A stretch of DNA of 64,000 nucleotides from Luteimonas sp. JM171 (GTDB lineage: Bacteria; Pseudomonadota; Gammaproteobacteria; Xanthomonadales; Xanthomonadaceae), in contig NZ_CP017074.1 of the NCBI RefSeq assembly GCF_001717465.1, forward strand, positions 491,162 through 555,161. The letters are read 5' to 3'. Below are positions 19,517 through 27,116 of this stretch, piece after piece; position 1 is the first letter of the stretch, and each line of letters begins with the position of its first letter. A model generated the notes under the pieces. That model did not search any database. It saw only the letters and a program-made list of their open reading frames with translations, and was not told where the DNA came from. Made by a program: the position numbers and the translations under genes.

Positions 19517-20278
19517 TCAGGCCGCCGCGGCCAGCCGCCGGCGCGCGAGCATGAAGAACACGGCCGTCACCACCCCCAGCACGGCCAGGTGCAGCCACAG
19601 CCCGCCCCCTGCATCGTGGCCGACCACCTTCATGGCCAGCTGGCCCAGATGGTACGCCGGCCACGCCGGGGCCAGGCGGCTGAAGATGTCCGGCAGGATC
19701 GACAGCGGCATCCACAGGCCGGACAGGAAGGCCATGGGCAGGAACAGGATGTTGACCAGCGCCACCGCGGCATTGCCGCCCACCAGGCTGCCGACGTACA
19801 GGCCGATGGCGCAGAAGGGCAGCACGCCCAGCACGTTGATGACGAACAGCGCCGCCCACTGCCAAGGCTGCAGCACCACGCCGCCGGCCAGGTGCGCCAG
19901 CCCGGCCAGCAACAGGGAGATCACCGCCGCGAACGCCATCGCCGCCGCCATCTTTGCCAGCAGCCACGCGCCGGGCGGGGCCGGCAGCGCGCGCTTGAGG
20001 CGCAGCAGCCCGCGCTCGCGCTCATGGGCAATGCCGGCGCCGAAGCCGAACAGGGCCGCGCCCATGATCCCGAACACGCCATAGCCGGCCAGCATGTATT
20101 CCGCGTGGGCGGCGCTGCGCGAGAGCATCACCCCGAACAGCAGGTAGAACGCGGTGGGAAACAGCAGCGTGGGCAGCACGAACGCAGGCTCGCGCAGCTG
20201 GCGCAGCAGCTCGTACCTGGCTTCAAGCAGGTAGCAGCGCCAGGAAGGGAAGGAGCGATGTACGGCGAAGGTGGCCAT
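19517..20278 (-). CDS. ABC-2 type exporter permease
   Basis: The 253-residue permease has six predicted membrane helices and the ABC-2 pattern: an N-terminal RQLREPAFVLPTLLFPTAFYLLF, the coupling segment AHERERGLLRLKRALPAPP, and a C-terminal FLSGLWMPLSILP. Its start overlaps the ATPase stop by one base (TGATG), so the two subunits are made together. Such DesKR-linked exporters often move lipids, peptides or antimicrobial compounds. The substrate here is unknown. Confidence 0.93.
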   Translation of the reverse strand: MATFAVHRSFPSWRCYLLEARYELLRQLREPAFVLPTLLFPTAFYLLFGVMLSRSAAHAEYMLAGYGVFGIMGAALFGFGAGIAHERERGLLRLKRALPAPPGAWLLAKMAAAMAFAAVISLLLAGLAHLAGGVVLQPWQWAALFVINVLGVLPFCAIGLYVGSLVGGNAAVALVNILFLPMAFLSGLWMPLSILPDIFSRLAPAWPAYHLGQLAMKVVGHDAGGGLWLHLAVLGVVTAVFFMLARRRLAAAA

Positions 20279-21213
20279 CAGGCGGGGTCCTGTTCGCGGG
20301 TCAGGTGGATGAAGGCGTCGGCCAGCCCCGCACGCAGCACTTCCAGGTCGCTCAGCTGCGGATCGGCGTGGAGCAAGCGGCGGACCACCGGCTCGGCCGT
20401 GACCGCCACCACCTCCAGCCGGTCACTGTCGCGGCTGGCGGACAGCACCTGTGGCCAGGCGCGCACCCGTTCCGGCTCAATCGATGTCGCGCAGCGGATC
20501 CGGCGCTGGGCGACGTGGGCGCGGATCGCGGACACGCTGCCTTCGGCCACGACCCGCCCGCGGTCCAGCACCACCACCCGGTCCGACAGGGCTTCCGCCT
20601 CTTCCAGGTAGTGCGTGGTCAGGAGCACGCCGCAGCCTTCGGCCACCAGCTCGCGCACCGCCCGCCACAGCTGCTGGCGTGCCTGGATGTCCAGGCCCGT
20701 GGTCGGCTCGTCCAGGAACAGCAGTTCCGGGCGGCCGCACACCGCCAGGGCAAATTGGACCCGGCGCTGCTGTCCGCCCGACAGCCTGTCGTAGCGCCGG
20801 CCGCGCAGTCCTTCCAGCCCCGCCAGCTGCACGCACTCGTCGAAGCTGCGCGGCCGGGGGTAGTAGCTGCAGGTCAGCCGGAGCAGCTCCTCCACCCGGA
20901 GGTCCCCGTGCAGCCCGCCGTCCTGCAGCATCACCCCCGTGCGCCGGCGCGCCTCCAGCGTGCCCGGGGGCTGGCCGAAAAGCGCGGCCGATCCCGCTCC
21001 CGGTTGCAGCAGGCCCAGCATGAGGCCGATGGCGGTCGTCTTGCCGGCGCCGTTCGCCCCCAGCAGCGAAACCACTTCGCCTGCCCGCACCGCCAGGTCC
21101 ACGCCTTCCAGCGCCGCCACCGCCCCGTAGCGCTTGCCGGCGCCCTGCAGGCTCGCAAGCGGGCTGCCCGCGGGCGGGGTGGTGGTGGTGGTGCTCCGGG
21201 CGATGATGTCCAT
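20278..21213 (-). CDS. ABC exporter ATP-binding protein
   Basis: A 311-residue ATPase with Walker A (GANGAGKTT), Q-loop (MLQDGG), signature (LSGGQQRR), Walker B (LLFLDEPTTGLD) and the H-loop (LLTTHYLEE). A C-terminal extension of about 80 residues is like those of drug-exporting DrrA/CcmA proteins. The ATG at 21213 removes a short 5' extension. It is the first gene of the minus-strand unit ATPase-permease-amidohydrolase-kinase-regulator and is divergent from the adaptor operon. Confidence 0.95.
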   Translation of the reverse strand: MDIIARSTTTTTPPAGSPLASLQGAGKRYGAVAALEGVDLAVRAGEVVSLLGANGAGKTTAIGLMLGLLQPGAGSAALFGQPPGTLEARRRTGVMLQDGGLHGDLRVEELLRLTCSYYPRPRSFDECVQLAGLEGLRGRRYDRLSGGQQRRVQFALAVCGRPELLFLDEPTTGLDIQARQQLWRAVRELVAEGCGVLLTTHYLEEAEALSDRVVVLDRGRVVAEGSVSAIRAHVAQRRIRCATSIEPERVRAWPQVLSASRDSDRLEVVAVTAEPVVRRLLHADPQLSDLEVLRAGLADAFIHLTREQDPA

Positions 21214-21268
21214 GGCGCCATCCTGCGCCCGCACTGGGGCGCCGGGCAGTCACCGCCATCAGCCATCG

Positions 21269-21293
21269 CAGGTGACAGCTGTCAGGTGACCTG
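21269..21293. promoter_or_regulatory. Palindrome and direct repeat in divergent promoter region
   Basis: A perfect 12-bp palindrome TGACAGCTGTCA (21273-21284) is embedded in two direct copies of CAGGTGAC (21269-21276 and 21283-21290), 14 bases apart. It lies between the two divergent export operons, 56 bases upstream of the ABC ATPase start. A dimeric regulator such as the DesR-like protein of this cluster is the obvious candidate. That link is inference. Confidence 0.55.
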
Positions 21294-21391
21294 CTCCAGG
21301 CGGCTGGCTAGGCTGGCCCTGCCGTACCCCGGCCCCTGCGGCTGCACCGGCGCCCTGTCACAATCGCCCCGTATCCCAGCCTGCCGAACCG

Positions 21392-22615
21392 ATGACGACC
21401 AAAGCGGACCTGCTCAAAGAACTGCGTATCGACCGCAACGCCGCTCCGCCGCCGAGGCGACGCTGGCCCTGGATCGCCCTGGGCGTGCTGGCGGGCCTGC
21501 TCCTGCTGGTGCTGGTGGGGTCGATGCTCTCCGGCGGCGATGCGGCCGAGGTCCAGGTGGCACCGGTGGAAGCGGCGGGCGCGGGCGCGGCACCGGCCTC
21601 GGTGCTCGACGCCAGCGGCTACGTGGTGGCCCGGCGCATGGCCACGGGGTCGGCAAAGATCACCGGCCGGGTGCGCGAGGTGCTGATCGAGGAAGGCATG
21701 GAAGTCACCGAGGGCCAGGTGATGGCCACGCTGGACCCGGTGGACGCCGACGCCCAGCGCAGCCTGGCCGCGGCTCAGCTCGCGGCGGCGCGCACCCAGG
21801 TGGCCAACGTGCAGGCGCAGCTGACCGAGGCAGAAGCCAATGCCCGCCGGCTGCAGTCGCTGGTGGGCCAGCAGCTGGTGTCGCAGGCGCAGCACGACCA
21901 GGCCGTGGCCCAGCGCGACTCCCTGCGCGCCCAGCTTGATGCGGCCCGGCGCCAGGTGGACGTGGCCGCCGACCAGCTGGATATCGCCGACATTGGCGTG
22001 GACAACACCATCGTCCGGGCGCCGTTCGACGGCGTGGTGATCGCCAAGGCGGCGCAGCCGGGCGAGATCGTTTCGCCGCTGTCGGCGGGCGGCGGCTTCA
22101 CCCGCACCGGCATCGGCACCGTGGTGGACATGGATTCGCTGGAGATCGAGGTGGACGTGGGCGAGGCCTACATCGGCCGGGTCAGCCCGGGGATGGAAGT
22201 GGAAGCCGCGCTCAACGCCTATCCGGACTGGAAGATCCCGGCGGAGGTGATCGCCATCGTCCCGGCCGCCGACCGCGGCAAGGCCACGGTGAAAGTACGC
22301 ATCGCGCTCAAGGAAAAGGACCCGCGGATCGTGCCTGACATGGGTGCCTCGGTCAGCTTCCTTGAACAGCCGCGCGCGGCGACGGACGGCGACCCCGTGC
22401 TGCGGATTCCCGCAGCCGCGGTGGCCGAGCGCGACGGAGCAACGGTGGCGTTCGCCGTGGATGGCGAAGGCGTGGTCGAGCAGCGCGCGATCGAGGTCGC
22501 CCAGGGCACCGGCGGGCAGCGGGAGGTCCGCTCCGGCCTGGCCGCCGGCGAGCGCGTAGTGCTCGATCCGCCCGAAGGCCTGGCCGACGGCGACCGGGTC
22601 CGGGTGACGCAGTGA
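21392..22615 (+). CDS. HlyD/MacA-type efflux adaptor protein
   Basis: The 407-residue periplasmic adaptor has one N-terminal membrane helix (about 26-46), a biotinyl-lipoyl-like domain (ASGYVVARRMATGSAKITGRV and the later VRAPFDGVVIAKAAQPGEIV), a long alpha-hairpin coiled coil (about 110-200) and beta-barrel segments. It should connect the downstream ATPase and FtsX permeases to an outer-membrane channel such as TolC. The ATPase gene starts with a GTG that overlaps this stop codon. Confidence 0.93.
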   Translation: MTTKADLLKELRIDRNAAPPPRRRWPWIALGVLAGLLLLVLVGSMLSGGDAAEVQVAPVEAAGAGAAPASVLDASGYVVARRMATGSAKITGRVREVLIEEGMEVTEGQVMATLDPVDADAQRSLAAAQLAAARTQVANVQAQLTEAEANARRLQSLVGQQLVSQAQHDQAVAQRDSLRAQLDAARRQVDVAADQLDIADIGVDNTIVRAPFDGVVIAKAAQPGEIVSPLSAGGGFTRTGIGTVVDMDSLEIEVDVGEAYIGRVSPGMEVEAALNAYPDWKIPAEVIAIVPAADRGKATVKVRIALKEKDPRIVPDMGASVSFLEQPRAATDGDPVLRIPAAAVAERDGATVAFAVDGEGVVEQRAIEVAQGTGGQREVRSGLAAGERVVLDPPEGLADGDRVRVTQ

Positions 22616-23316
22616 GCGGCACCGCGCGCCCGCTGGTCTCGGTCCGCAACCTGGCCAAGTCCTACCAGCGTGGTCCGGAGAAGGTCGAGGTGCTGCACGG
22701 CCTGGACCTGGAAATCGCCGAGGGCGAGTTCCTGGCCCTGATGGGCCCGTCGGGCTCGGGCAAATCCACCCTGCTCAACCTGATCGGCGGGCTGGACACG
22801 CCGACCGCGGGCGAGATCGAGGTGGCCGGCGAGCGCATCGACCGGATGAGCCCGGGCGAACTCGCCTCCTGGCGCAGCCGCCATGTGGGCTACATCTTCC
22901 AGTTCTACAACCTGATGCCCGCGCTGAGCGCGCAGAAGAACGTGGAACTGCCGCTCCTGCTGACCGGACTCAGCGCCGCCCGGCGCCGCCGCAACGCGGA
23001 GATCGCCCTGGCCCTGGTGGATCTGGCGGACCGCACCCGGCACAAGCCCAACGAGCTGTCGGGCGGCCAGCAGCAGCGGGTGGCGATCGCCCGCGCGATC
23101 GTCTCCGATCCCACCCTGCTCATCTGCGACGAGCCCACGGGCGACCTGGACCGGCACTCGGCCGAGGAAATCCTGGGCCTGCTGCAGGAGCTCAACCACG
23201 AGTACGGCAAGACCATCGTGATGGTCACCCACGACCCGAAGGCGGCCGAAAGCGCGACGCACACCCTGCACCTGGACAAGGGCGTGCTGGTCGAGCAGCC
23301 CGCGCACGCGGTGTGA
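22612..23316 (+). CDS. MacB/LolD-type ABC ATPase
   Basis: A 234-residue ATPase of the FtsE/LolD/MacB group with Walker A (GPSGSGKST), signature (LSGGQQQRVAIARAI), Walker B (LLICDEPTGDLD) and H-loop (VMVTHDPK). It starts with GTG at 22612 in a GTGA overlap with the adaptor stop, so translation is coupled. Together with two FtsX-like permeases it forms a mechanotransmission-type exporter rather than a classical transporter. Confidence 0.95.
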   Translation: MSGTARPLVSVRNLAKSYQRGPEKVEVLHGLDLEIAEGEFLALMGPSGSGKSTLLNLIGGLDTPTAGEIEVAGERIDRMSPGELASWRSRHVGYIFQFYNLMPALSAQKNVELPLLLTGLSAARRRRNAEIALALVDLADRTRHKPNELSGGQQQRVAIARAIVSDPTLLICDEPTGDLDRHSAEEILGLLQELNHEYGKTIVMVTHDPKAAESATHTLHLDKGVLVEQPAHAV

Positions 23317-23329
23317 GCGGGAGGCCGGC

Positions 23330-24496
23330 ATGAAGTACCTGCACCTGGTCTGGGCCGCCCTGTTCCGGCGCAAGGCGCGCACCTTCCTCACCCTGGCTTC
23401 TATCATGGCCGCGTTCCTGCTGTTCGGGCTGCTCGACGGCATCCGCACCGCGTTCGTGCAGATCGGCCAGACCGCGCAGGGCGCCCAGCGCCTGCAGACC
23501 AGTTCCCGGCTGTCTTTCATGGATACCCTGCCGCTGGCGCTGCGCTCGCGCATTGCGCTGGTCGACGGCGTCGCCGACGTCACCTGGGCGAACTGGTTCC
23601 TGGCCACCTACCAGAACGACCGCAACCAGATCTTCGCCTTCGCCGTGGCCGGCAACTACCTGGACCTGTACCCGGAATACGGGGTGAGCGACGAAGCGCG
23701 CGCCGACTTCGCGCGTACCCGCACCGGGATCCTGGTCGGGCAGGACACCGCGCGCCGGTTCGACTGGGAAGTGGGCGACCGGGTCCCCCTGCTGTCCTCG
23801 ATCTATCCCAACAGCGACGGCAGCATGGACTGGGAGTTCGACGTGGTCGGGATCCTCAGCGAAGCCGAGGGGGCGGACTATCCGCTGGCCAACGTGGTCA
23901 TCCTGATGCGCTATGACTATTTCGAGGAAGCCACGCCCTACGTCAACGGCGATGTGGGCTGGTACATCTCGCGGGTGGCCGACCTGCGCCAGTCCGACCG
24001 CATCGCTCGCGACATCGACGCCCTGTCGGCCAACTCCCGGCATGAAACCCGGACCATGAGCGAGCAGGCGGCCATGGCCTCGCAGGTGCGGCAGCTGGCG
24101 GATGTGGGCCTGATCGTGGGCTCGATCATGGGGGCGGTGTTCTTCACCCTGCTGCTGCTGACCGGCAACACCATGGCCCAGGCGGTGCGCGAGCGGACCT
24201 CCGAAATCGGCGTGCTCAAGACCCTGGGCTTCACCAGCACCAGCGTGCTGCTGATGGTGCTGGCCGAATCGGTGCTGCTGGTGGTGATCGGCGGCGTCGC
24301 CGGCCTTGGGCTGGCGATGGTGGCAGGGCCAGCGGTGGGCCGGGCCAGCGGCGGCATGATCACCCTGCCCCCGGTGGGCCTGGACAGCTGGCTGCTGGGG
24401 CTGGCGCTGATGGTGGGCATCGGGATCGTCATCGGCCTGCTTCCCGCCTGGCGCGGCATGCGCCTGCCCATCGTCGATGCGTTGGCCGGGCGCTGA
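23330..24496 (+). CDS. FtsX/MacB-type permease 1
   Basis: The 388-residue permease has an N-terminal helix (about 15-40), a periplasmic MacB core domain (about 45-255) and three C-terminal helices (about 262-288, 312-338 and 352-376). It contains the FtsX sequence RERTSEIGVLKTLGFTS. GGGAGG lies about seven bases before the ATG. It pairs with the second permease gene 12 bases downstream to form a heterodimer around the ATPase. Confidence 0.94.
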   Translation: MKYLHLVWAALFRRKARTFLTLASIMAAFLLFGLLDGIRTAFVQIGQTAQGAQRLQTSSRLSFMDTLPLALRSRIALVDGVADVTWANWFLATYQNDRNQIFAFAVAGNYLDLYPEYGVSDEARADFARTRTGILVGQDTARRFDWEVGDRVPLLSSIYPNSDGSMDWEFDVVGILSEAEGADYPLANVVILMRYDYFEEATPYVNGDVGWYISRVADLRQSDRIARDIDALSANSRHETRTMSEQAAMASQVRQLADVGLIVGSIMGAVFFTLLLLTGNTMAQAVRERTSEIGVLKTLGFTSTSVLLMVLAESVLLVVIGGVAGLGLAMVAGPAVGRASGGMITLPPVGLDSWLLGLALMVGIGIVIGLLPAWRGMRLPIVDALAGR

Positions 24497-24508
24497 GGAG
24501 GCGATGGC

Positions 24509-25828
24509 ATGAGAACCGGATCCCTCTTCTCCGGCCTGGGCCTGGGCGCCGTGGTGGTCCTGGGCCTGGCCGCGTGGATCGTGCTGCCATGGCCGGTGGC
24601 CCTGGTCCTGGCGCTGGCATTCGCCGGCTGGATGCTTGGCACGCGCAGCGGCCGCCAGGCCGCCTCGGTCACCCGGGTCGGCGTCAGCACCCTGCCGCAG
24701 CGCGTCGGGGCATCCTCGGTGGTGGTGGTGGGCATCGCCGGCGTGGTGGCGGTGCTGGTGGCGCTGCTGGCCATGGCCGAGGGCTACCGCCAGACCGTGG
24801 CCTCCACCGGCGACGAGCGCACCGCGATCGTGCTGCGCGGGGGCTCGGGGGCCGAGGTGCTATCCGTGCTCTCGCGCGAGACCGTGGTCACCATTGCCCA
24901 GGCGCCGCAGGTCGCGCGCAACGCCGACAACGTGCCGCTGGCCTCGGCGGAACTGGTGGTGGCGGCCAGCCTGACCCGGCGCGGGCCGCAGGCCGAGGAC
25001 GGCAGCGTGCAGCTGCGCGGGGTGGACCCGATCGCCTGGGAGGTGCGCCCGCGCATGCGCATCATCGAAGGCCGGGCGCTGCAGTCCGGCCGCCGCGAGC
25101 TGGTGGTGGGGCGCGGCGCGCGCCAGCAGTTCGCCGGGCTGGAGCCGGGCGGCGAGATCCGCCTGGGCCCGGACCGGTGGCGCGTGGTGGGGGTATTCGA
25201 ATCCGGAGATGTCATGGAATCGGAGATCTGGGGCGACGCCGGGATCGTCGCCACCACCTACCGCCGCGGCAGCAGCCGCAACTCCCTCACTGCCCGCCTC
25301 ACCGGCCCGGAGGCCTTCGACGCTTTCGAATCCGCGATCCGGGATGACCCGCGCCTGGAGGTGGAAGTGGAAACCACCGCCGACTACTTCGCCCGCCAGT
25401 CGGAGACGATGACCACGGTGCTGCGCGTGATCGGCATCGTGGTGGGGTCGATCATGGCCATCGGCGCGGTGTTCGGCGCGCTCAACACCATGTTCGCCAC
25501 CGTCGCCTCGCGGGCGCGTGAGATCGCCACGCTGCGTGCCATCGGCTTCCGGGGGCTCCCGGTGGTGGTGGCGGTGATGCTGGAAACCATGCTGCTGGCG
25601 GCCATCGGCGGGGTCCTGGGCGGGCTGCTGTCGTGGCTGATCTTCAACGGCTACACCGCATCCACGCTTGCGGGCGGGGTCGGCCAGCTCACGTTCCAGT
25701 TCCAGGTCACGCCGGCGTTGCTGTGGAACGGCCTGAAGTGGGCATTGGCGATCGGCTTCGTGGGCGGCCTGTTCCCGGCCGTGCGCGCGGCCCGGCTGCC
25801 GGTCACCACGGCGCTGCGCGCGGCATGA
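24509..25828 (+). CDS. FtsX/MacB-type permease 2 with extra N-terminal helices
   Basis: A 439-residue partner of permease 1. The FtsX C-terminal region (SRAREIATLRAIGFRG and three helices from about 300 on) and the MacB core are normal. The N-terminus differs: two hydrophobic segments (about 8-28 and 30-46) precede the usual first helix at about 71-92 (VVVVGIAGVVAVLVALLAMAEGYR). The stop codon overlaps the start of the small gene downstream. Confidence 0.92.
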   Translation: MRTGSLFSGLGLGAVVVLGLAAWIVLPWPVALVLALAFAGWMLGTRSGRQAASVTRVGVSTLPQRVGASSVVVVGIAGVVAVLVALLAMAEGYRQTVASTGDERTAIVLRGGSGAEVLSVLSRETVVTIAQAPQVARNADNVPLASAELVVAASLTRRGPQAEDGSVQLRGVDPIAWEVRPRMRIIEGRALQSGRRELVVGRGARQQFAGLEPGGEIRLGPDRWRVVGVFESGDVMESEIWGDAGIVATTYRRGSSRNSLTARLTGPEAFDAFESAIRDDPRLEVEVETTADYFARQSETMTTVLRVIGIVVGSIMAIGAVFGALNTMFATVASRAREIATLRAIGFRGLPVVVAVMLETMLLAAIGGVLGGLLSWLIFNGYTASTLAGGVGQLTFQFQVTPALLWNGLKWALAIGFVGGLFPAVRAARLPVTTALRAA

Positions 25829-26148
25829 GCGGCCAGGCGCGCAAGCGGGTGGACACCTCTTCGGAGACGCTGCGGCGGATGTCCGGAAAGGAACTTGAAG
25901 CCCTGTACGAGGACTTCCACCGCCGGGTGTTCGCGTTCTACGACGGCATTGATAAGCTGCCCGCGTCGCGCCGCGACGCTGCGCAGGCCGCGGCGCGCAG
26001 GCGCGCCGAGCCGCTGATCGAGCAGGCTCGCGCGGTGCACCAGGAACGGGTCAGGCGGCTGCGCCTGCGCGCCCGCGGCTGGTGGATCGCCACGGTGGTG
26101 GTGGCGGTGGCCGGCAGCGCCGGGATTGCCTGGCTCGCCCTGCGCTGA
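25825..26148 (+). CDS. Small protein with C-terminal membrane helix, unknown
   Basis: A 107-residue protein starting with ATGA overlapping the permease stop. Residues 15-80 are strongly charged and helical (TLRRMSGKELEALYEDFHRR, arginine-rich later), followed by one membrane helix at about 84-105 (WWIATVVVAVAGSAGIAWLAL). I do not recognise a family. Translational coupling to the second permease suggests a helper or assembly partner of the exporter. Confidence 0.75.
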   Translation: MSGQARKRVDTSSETLRRMSGKELEALYEDFHRRVFAFYDGIDKLPASRRDAAQAAARRRAEPLIEQARAVHQERVRRLRLRARGWWIATVVVAVAGSAGIAWLALR

Positions 26149-26160
26149 GCAACGGGACGG

Positions 26161-27078
26161 TCAGGCCACGGGCGCGACGGCGCGGCGCCGCGCGCGAAGC
26201 AGCCCGTCACCGGCAAAGATGGCCAGCGCCACCCAGATGAATCCGAAGCCGATCGCGCGGTCGGTCCCGAACGGCTCGCCGAAGAAGAACACCCCGCACA
26301 GCAGCTGCAGCGTGGGCGCGATGTACTGCAGCAGCCCGATCAGCGTGAACGGGATGCGCCTGACCGCGAACGCAAACCCGATCAGCGGAAGCGCGGTCAG
26401 GGCGCCGGCCAGTACCAGCAGCGCGGCCACCGGAACGCCCCAGGCAAACAGGCCGCCGCCCTGGGGCGTACCCGCGGTCCAGGCCAGCAGTGCCAGCGCC
26501 ACCGGCAGCATATACATGCTTTCCACCCCGAGCCCGCGCACCGGCCCCACCCCCAGCTGGCGCCGGACCAGCCCATAGAGCCCGAACGAGCACGCCAGCG
26601 CCAGGGCGATCCACGGGAAGCTGCCATAGTTGAACGTCAGCCACAGCACGCCTGCCCCGGCAATGGCCACCGATGTCCACTGCACCGCGTTCAGCCGCTC
26701 GCGCAGCAGCAGAACGCCGATCAGCACGTTGAGCAGCGGATTGATGAAATAGCCCAGGCTGGTCTCGACCACGTGGCCGGCGTTGACCGCCCAGATGTAC
26801 AGGCCCCAATTGAAGGCGATCAGCGCGCCGCTCAATGCCAGCATCCACGCTGCGCCAGGCAGCGAGAGGGTTTCGCGCAGCCAGCCGCGGCCGTACTTGA
26901 AGAAGAGCCACGCGGCCACCAGCAGCGCGCCCCAGATGACCCGGTGCAGGACGATCTGCAGCGATGGCACGACCTTGAGCAGGTGCCAGTACAGGGGCAT
27001 CAGCCCCCACAGCACGAATGCCGCGACCGCGGTCCACAGGCCACGGCGGTCAACGCTGTCGCTGCTCCGCATCTCCAT
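26161..27078 (-). CDS. rarD: RarD/EamA-family transporter
   Basis: The 305-residue protein has ten membrane helices in two EamA halves and the RarD-specific opening (FVLWGLMPLYWHLLKVVPSLQIVLHRVIWG) plus SLGYFINPLLNVLIG. RarD proteins belong to the drug/metabolite superfamily; E. coli RarD is named for chloramphenicol sensitivity, but the substrate is unclear. An ATG two codons in (27072) is an equally likely start. The gene converges on the exporter operon with only 12 bases between. Confidence 0.92.
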   Translation of the reverse strand: MEMRSSDSVDRRGLWTAVAAFVLWGLMPLYWHLLKVVPSLQIVLHRVIWGALLVAAWLFFKYGRGWLRETLSLPGAAWMLALSGALIAFNWGLYIWAVNAGHVVETSLGYFINPLLNVLIGVLLLRERLNAVQWTSVAIAGAGVLWLTFNYGSFPWIALALACSFGLYGLVRRQLGVGPVRGLGVESMYMLPVALALLAWTAGTPQGGGLFAWGVPVAALLVLAGALTALPLIGFAFAVRRIPFTLIGLLQYIAPTLQLLCGVFFFGEPFGTDRAIGFGFIWVALAIFAGDGLLRARRRAVAPVA

Positions 27079-27116
27079 CCGGCACGCCCGCGCGGGCGAT
27101 GGTCAGGCCGTGGGCG

